Assembly (NCBI GenBank): GCA_016712225.1
Contig: JADJRL010000003.1
Span: 3,609,501 to 3,673,500, forward strand
DNA: 64,000 bases
Direction of reading: 5' to 3'
From: Candidatus Defluviibacterium haderslevense
Lineage (GTDB): Bacteria; Bacteroidota; Bacteroidia; Chitinophagales; Saprospiraceae
The position numbers were made by a program, and so were the translations under genes. Positions 61,829 to 64,000 of this stretch are shown here, one piece after another; the stretch's first letter is position 1, and the number at the start of each line of letters is the position of its first letter. The notes beneath the pieces are model-generated. The model was not told the origin of the DNA. It searched no databases and was given only the letters and a program-made list of their open reading frames with translations.

Positions 61829-63215
61829 GACACGATTTGCAATTATAGATATTGAGACAACTGGCATTCAGTTTAAACAGGGCAAAATTACTGAAATTGC
61901 AATTCTAATTTATCAAAATGGTCAAATAGTAGATCAGTTTGAGAGTTTAATCAATCCGGAAACTTCAATTCCATTTGAAATTACCCGAATTACAGGGATC
62001 ACCAATGAGATGGTGGAACAAGCACCTAAATTTTATGAAGTTGCAAAAAAAATTCTTGAAATAACACATGACGCTATTTTTGTAGCTCATAATGTTCAAT
62101 TCGATTATTCTTTTGTCAAAGAAGAATTTAGTGCATTGGGATATTCATTTTCAAGAAAAAAACTGTGCACGGTTCAATTGAGCCGCAAACATTTTCCAGG
62201 ATTAAAATCTTATGCTTTAGGCAATTTAATTAAGCATTTCAATATTGAAGTTACAGATCGCCACAGGGCATACCAGGATGCAATGGCCACTAGTAAATTA
62301 TTTCATTTAATCTTGCACGCCAATGATCATGCGACAGATTTTATGAATCAATTGGTGAGTAATGTTAAAGATGCAAAATTGCCTGGAAGTCTGAAGCGGG
62401 AAGATGTAGATGCTATACCGGATGAAGTGGGGGTGTACTACATGTGCAATGAAGCAGGTGACTATGTTTACATTGGAAAAAGTATCAATATTCGAGAGCG
62501 AATTTATCAGCATTTTAGTGAGACCGGATATAAAGTGTCCAAAATGTTACGGCAAGTGCATCGTATAGAATATACGTTAACTGGAAGTGAATTAATGGCG
62601 CAATTATTAGAATCCAGTGAAATAAAAAAATACGGCCCGGAGATCAATCGCGCCCAAAGATCAAGTAAGGATCAGTATGCAATGTATAGAACACTGAATG
62701 ATTTAGGGTATTTTCAATATCTTATTAAACACAAAGAGTGGCTGGATGAAAAAGCTGACGTTGTACAATTGTTTTCAAGTCAAAAAAAAGCTTCTGAATA
62801 TTTAGATTATCTTATTCATGAATATCATCTATGTGAACAGGTTAATTCATTGAAAAAAAATGAACAATTGCCATGTTATCGATACCAGATTGGAATTTGT
62901 TTGGGTGCCTGTGCCGGACAAGAGACAAAGGAATCGTATAATGAAAGATTTGAAATCATGCACCAAAAAATCAACCGATTTTTTCAACGCAATTTTATTT
63001 TATATGATAAAGGACGCAGTGAATCCGAAGTGTCTGTATTTGTTATTGAAAACGGATTTTGTAATGCAATTGGATATTTAGATAAAGATATTTCTTATGA
63101 ACAACCTGAAGTATTAAAAGAATCGCTTAAATCGTTCCGTGGTAATATAGAGACGAATGGAATTATCAATCAATATATAAAAAAGCATCCCAGTCTCAAG
63201 AAGATTTATTTTTAA
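61827..63215 (+). CDS. DnaQ-like exonuclease fused to a GIY-YIG (UvrC-like) domain
   Basis: A 462-residue protein. Residues 1-165 are an epsilon-type 3'-5' exonuclease: motif I DIETTG (Asp8, Glu10), 'FVAHNVQFDYSFV', and 'HRAYQDAMAT' (motif III). A GIY-YIG endonuclease domain follows at about 205-285: 'EVGVYYMCNEAGDYVYIGKSINIRERIYQHF'. The last part (about 300-462) includes 'ICLGACAGQE', the UvrC-like middle Cys region. This architecture is widespread in Bacteroidota and Actinobacteria (Cho-like). A DNA-repair role is likely. It starts head-to-head with NamZ, start codons overlapping as CATG. Confidence 0.94.
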   Translation: MTRFAIIDIETTGIQFKQGKITEIAILIYQNGQIVDQFESLINPETSIPFEITRITGITNEMVEQAPKFYEVAKKILEITHDAIFVAHNVQFDYSFVKEEFSALGYSFSRKKLCTVQLSRKHFPGLKSYALGNLIKHFNIEVTDRHRAYQDAMATSKLFHLILHANDHATDFMNQLVSNVKDAKLPGSLKREDVDAIPDEVGVYYMCNEAGDYVYIGKSINIRERIYQHFSETGYKVSKMLRQVHRIEYTLTGSELMAQLLESSEIKKYGPEINRAQRSSKDQYAMYRTLNDLGYFQYLIKHKEWLDEKADVVQLFSSQKKASEYLDYLIHEYHLCEQVNSLKKNEQLPCYRYQIGICLGACAGQETKESYNERFEIMHQKINRFFQRNFILYDKGRSESEVSVFVIENGFCNAIGYLDKDISYEQPEVLKESLKSFRGNIETNGIINQYIKKHPSLKKIYF

Positions 63216-64000
63216 TGAGCCTGAAATATCATTTGAGATGCATTGATGGCTCCTGATGATTTTATAAAGTATATTTTTGAATGCTTTGGAAAGTCTCGAA
63301 TCTGAATATAATTCCAATACTTCAAAATTGGAAAGTTCAATCTTTGATAGACCAATTGACCCAACACATTTGTAATTTCAATATCAATGAATCCATTCTT
63401 TTCAGAATATAGTTCAAGATTCATTGCATCTATTACTGGATTTGGGTAAACCACAAATGGAGTAGCGGATTTTTTTGGTTTTGTGATTAATTTTATTTTG
63501 AGATCTGAATTCATATTGATGTCCAATGGATACTGATAACTTATCAGGGTGTCATTAATTTCCCAATGATCAAATTCAAAACGATTTGAAGCATCAACTT
63601 CTATTGTTATCGGATTGCCATCAAAATAAATTCCTTCCCATGGGAAATGATTTAATTTCAATGAGTTTAAGAGGATTTCAATGTGATCCTGTGGATTAGC
63701 ATCTAGGGTTATCCGGGCTAGTTTATTTAATTTAAATTCATTCAATATTCCTGTTCGTTGGATCTTAGGTTTATCTTCGATATAGGGTTTTATAGATTGT
63801 TCTATTTCAGATTTCCATTGATTGATGTTCCCTGTTGGCCACTTATTAAAATGATCTTGTAGATATGGCAATTCCAATTGAGTGATATAATCTATTTTGG
63901 AATTGACTTGATCAGGCAATAAAGTGGTATTTATTAGATCAGCATATCTGTTTATAAAATATTTTTTAAACTCGGGATTGGTCAATAATTTTTTTAAGAT
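63212..64000 (-). CDS. CotH-kinase-like T9SS protein, C-terminal part
   Basis: Partial gene whose N-terminal part lies beyond 64000 (the reading frame is open to the edge). The segment 'LTNPEFKKYFINRYADLINTTLLPDQVNSKIDYITQLELPYLQDHFNKW' is the C-terminal half of CotH-type spore-coat kinase-like proteins ('xPEFxxxFxxRYADLxNTxF'). It is followed by a beta domain and a T9SS sorting domain ('VVYPNPVIDAMNLELYSE … SSGAINASQMIFQ'). A surface-exposed protein. CotH proteins of this type phosphorylate other proteins, but in Bacteroidota the role is unknown. The end overlaps the exonuclease gene by four bases. Confidence 0.85.
   Translation of the reverse strand: MLKKLLTNPEFKKYFINRYADLINTTLLPDQVNSKIDYITQLELPYLQDHFNKWPTGNINQWKSEIEQSIKPYIEDKPKIQRTGILNEFKLNKLARITLDANPQDHIEILLNSLKLNHFPWEGIYFDGNPITIEVDASNRFEFDHWEINDTLISYQYPLDINMNSDLKIKLITKPKKSATPFVVYPNPVIDAMNLELYSEKNGFIDIEITNVLGQLVYQRLNFPILKYWNYIQIRDFPKHSKIYFIKSSGAINASQMIFQAH

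Noticed and set aside
1..64000. CRISPR array, prophage, intact insertion sequence or rRNA/tRNA cluster
   Set aside because: No regular short direct repeats, no phage structural or transposase genes, and no tRNA cloverleaf other than the tmRNA ends were seen by eye.

Overview
The window comes from an AT-rich member of the Bacteroidota, most likely the Saprospiria/Chitinophagia side of the phylum. This rests on proteins ending in type IX secretion (T9SS) sorting domains, a TonB-dependent receptor paired with a DUF4249 lipoprotein, fused alpha/beta E1 dehydrogenase, many lipoproteins, TAnnTTTG-like promoter boxes, and a tmRNA whose tag ends in ALAA. There are no rRNA genes, prophage modules, CRISPR arrays or intact transposases.

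Layout. 0-9 kb: a one-strand (minus) run of small secreted, lipoprotein and membrane genes, several with YwqK/MORN-type repeats or TonB C-terminal domains. It is interrupted by three diverged copies of a roughly 450-bp repeat and holds a decayed HTH-antitoxin gene and one attC-like palindrome. 9-15.5 kb: two large T9SS-exported proteins, the first noticeably richer in G+C than its surroundings. 15.7-18.4 kb: a TPR-histidine kinase/LuxR response regulator pair. 18.6-21.6 kb: three unrelated minus-strand genes separated by long imperfect palindromes with AAC/GTT ends. Their boundaries obey the rule for integron gene cassettes, so this looks like a small integrase-less attC cluster (CALIN). 22-26.6 kb: accessory DNA with structured repeats, small antitoxin-like genes and a glycine-rich/TIGR04222 membrane protein. 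26.8-34.3 kb: pepT, a TonB receptor/DUF4249 pair, an outer-membrane barrel, a DCC protein and a DUF1295 protein. 34.5-35.1 kb: ssrA (tmRNA), whose 3' end is reiterated downstream as a structured tandem repeat. 35-43 kb: a caspase-TPR protein, a large secreted protein, a CPBP protease and others. 43.7-64 kb: mostly core genes (trmD, FKBP isomerase, M20 dipeptidase, miaE, DEAD-box helicase, E1 dehydrogenase, sterol-desaturase family, purM, HMG-CoA lyase), followed by a tandem duplication of a TonB-like gene that left a broken piece of the adjacent NamZ (DUF1343) gene, then an exonuclease-GIY-YIG fusion and a truncated CotH-like T9SS protein at the right edge.

How the genes work together. Clear operons are kinase plus regulator, receptor plus DUF4249, E1 plus sterol-desaturase-like protein, purM plus an anti-sigma-like protein plus a LuxE-like enzyme, HMG-CoA lyase plus an acetyltransferase, and dipeptidase plus FKBP isomerase. 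The most unusual content is non-coding: the attC-like cassette array, the ssrA 3'-end repeat with a compensatory base-pair change, and an 88-bp three-hairpin module present twice in opposite orientation with one difference.
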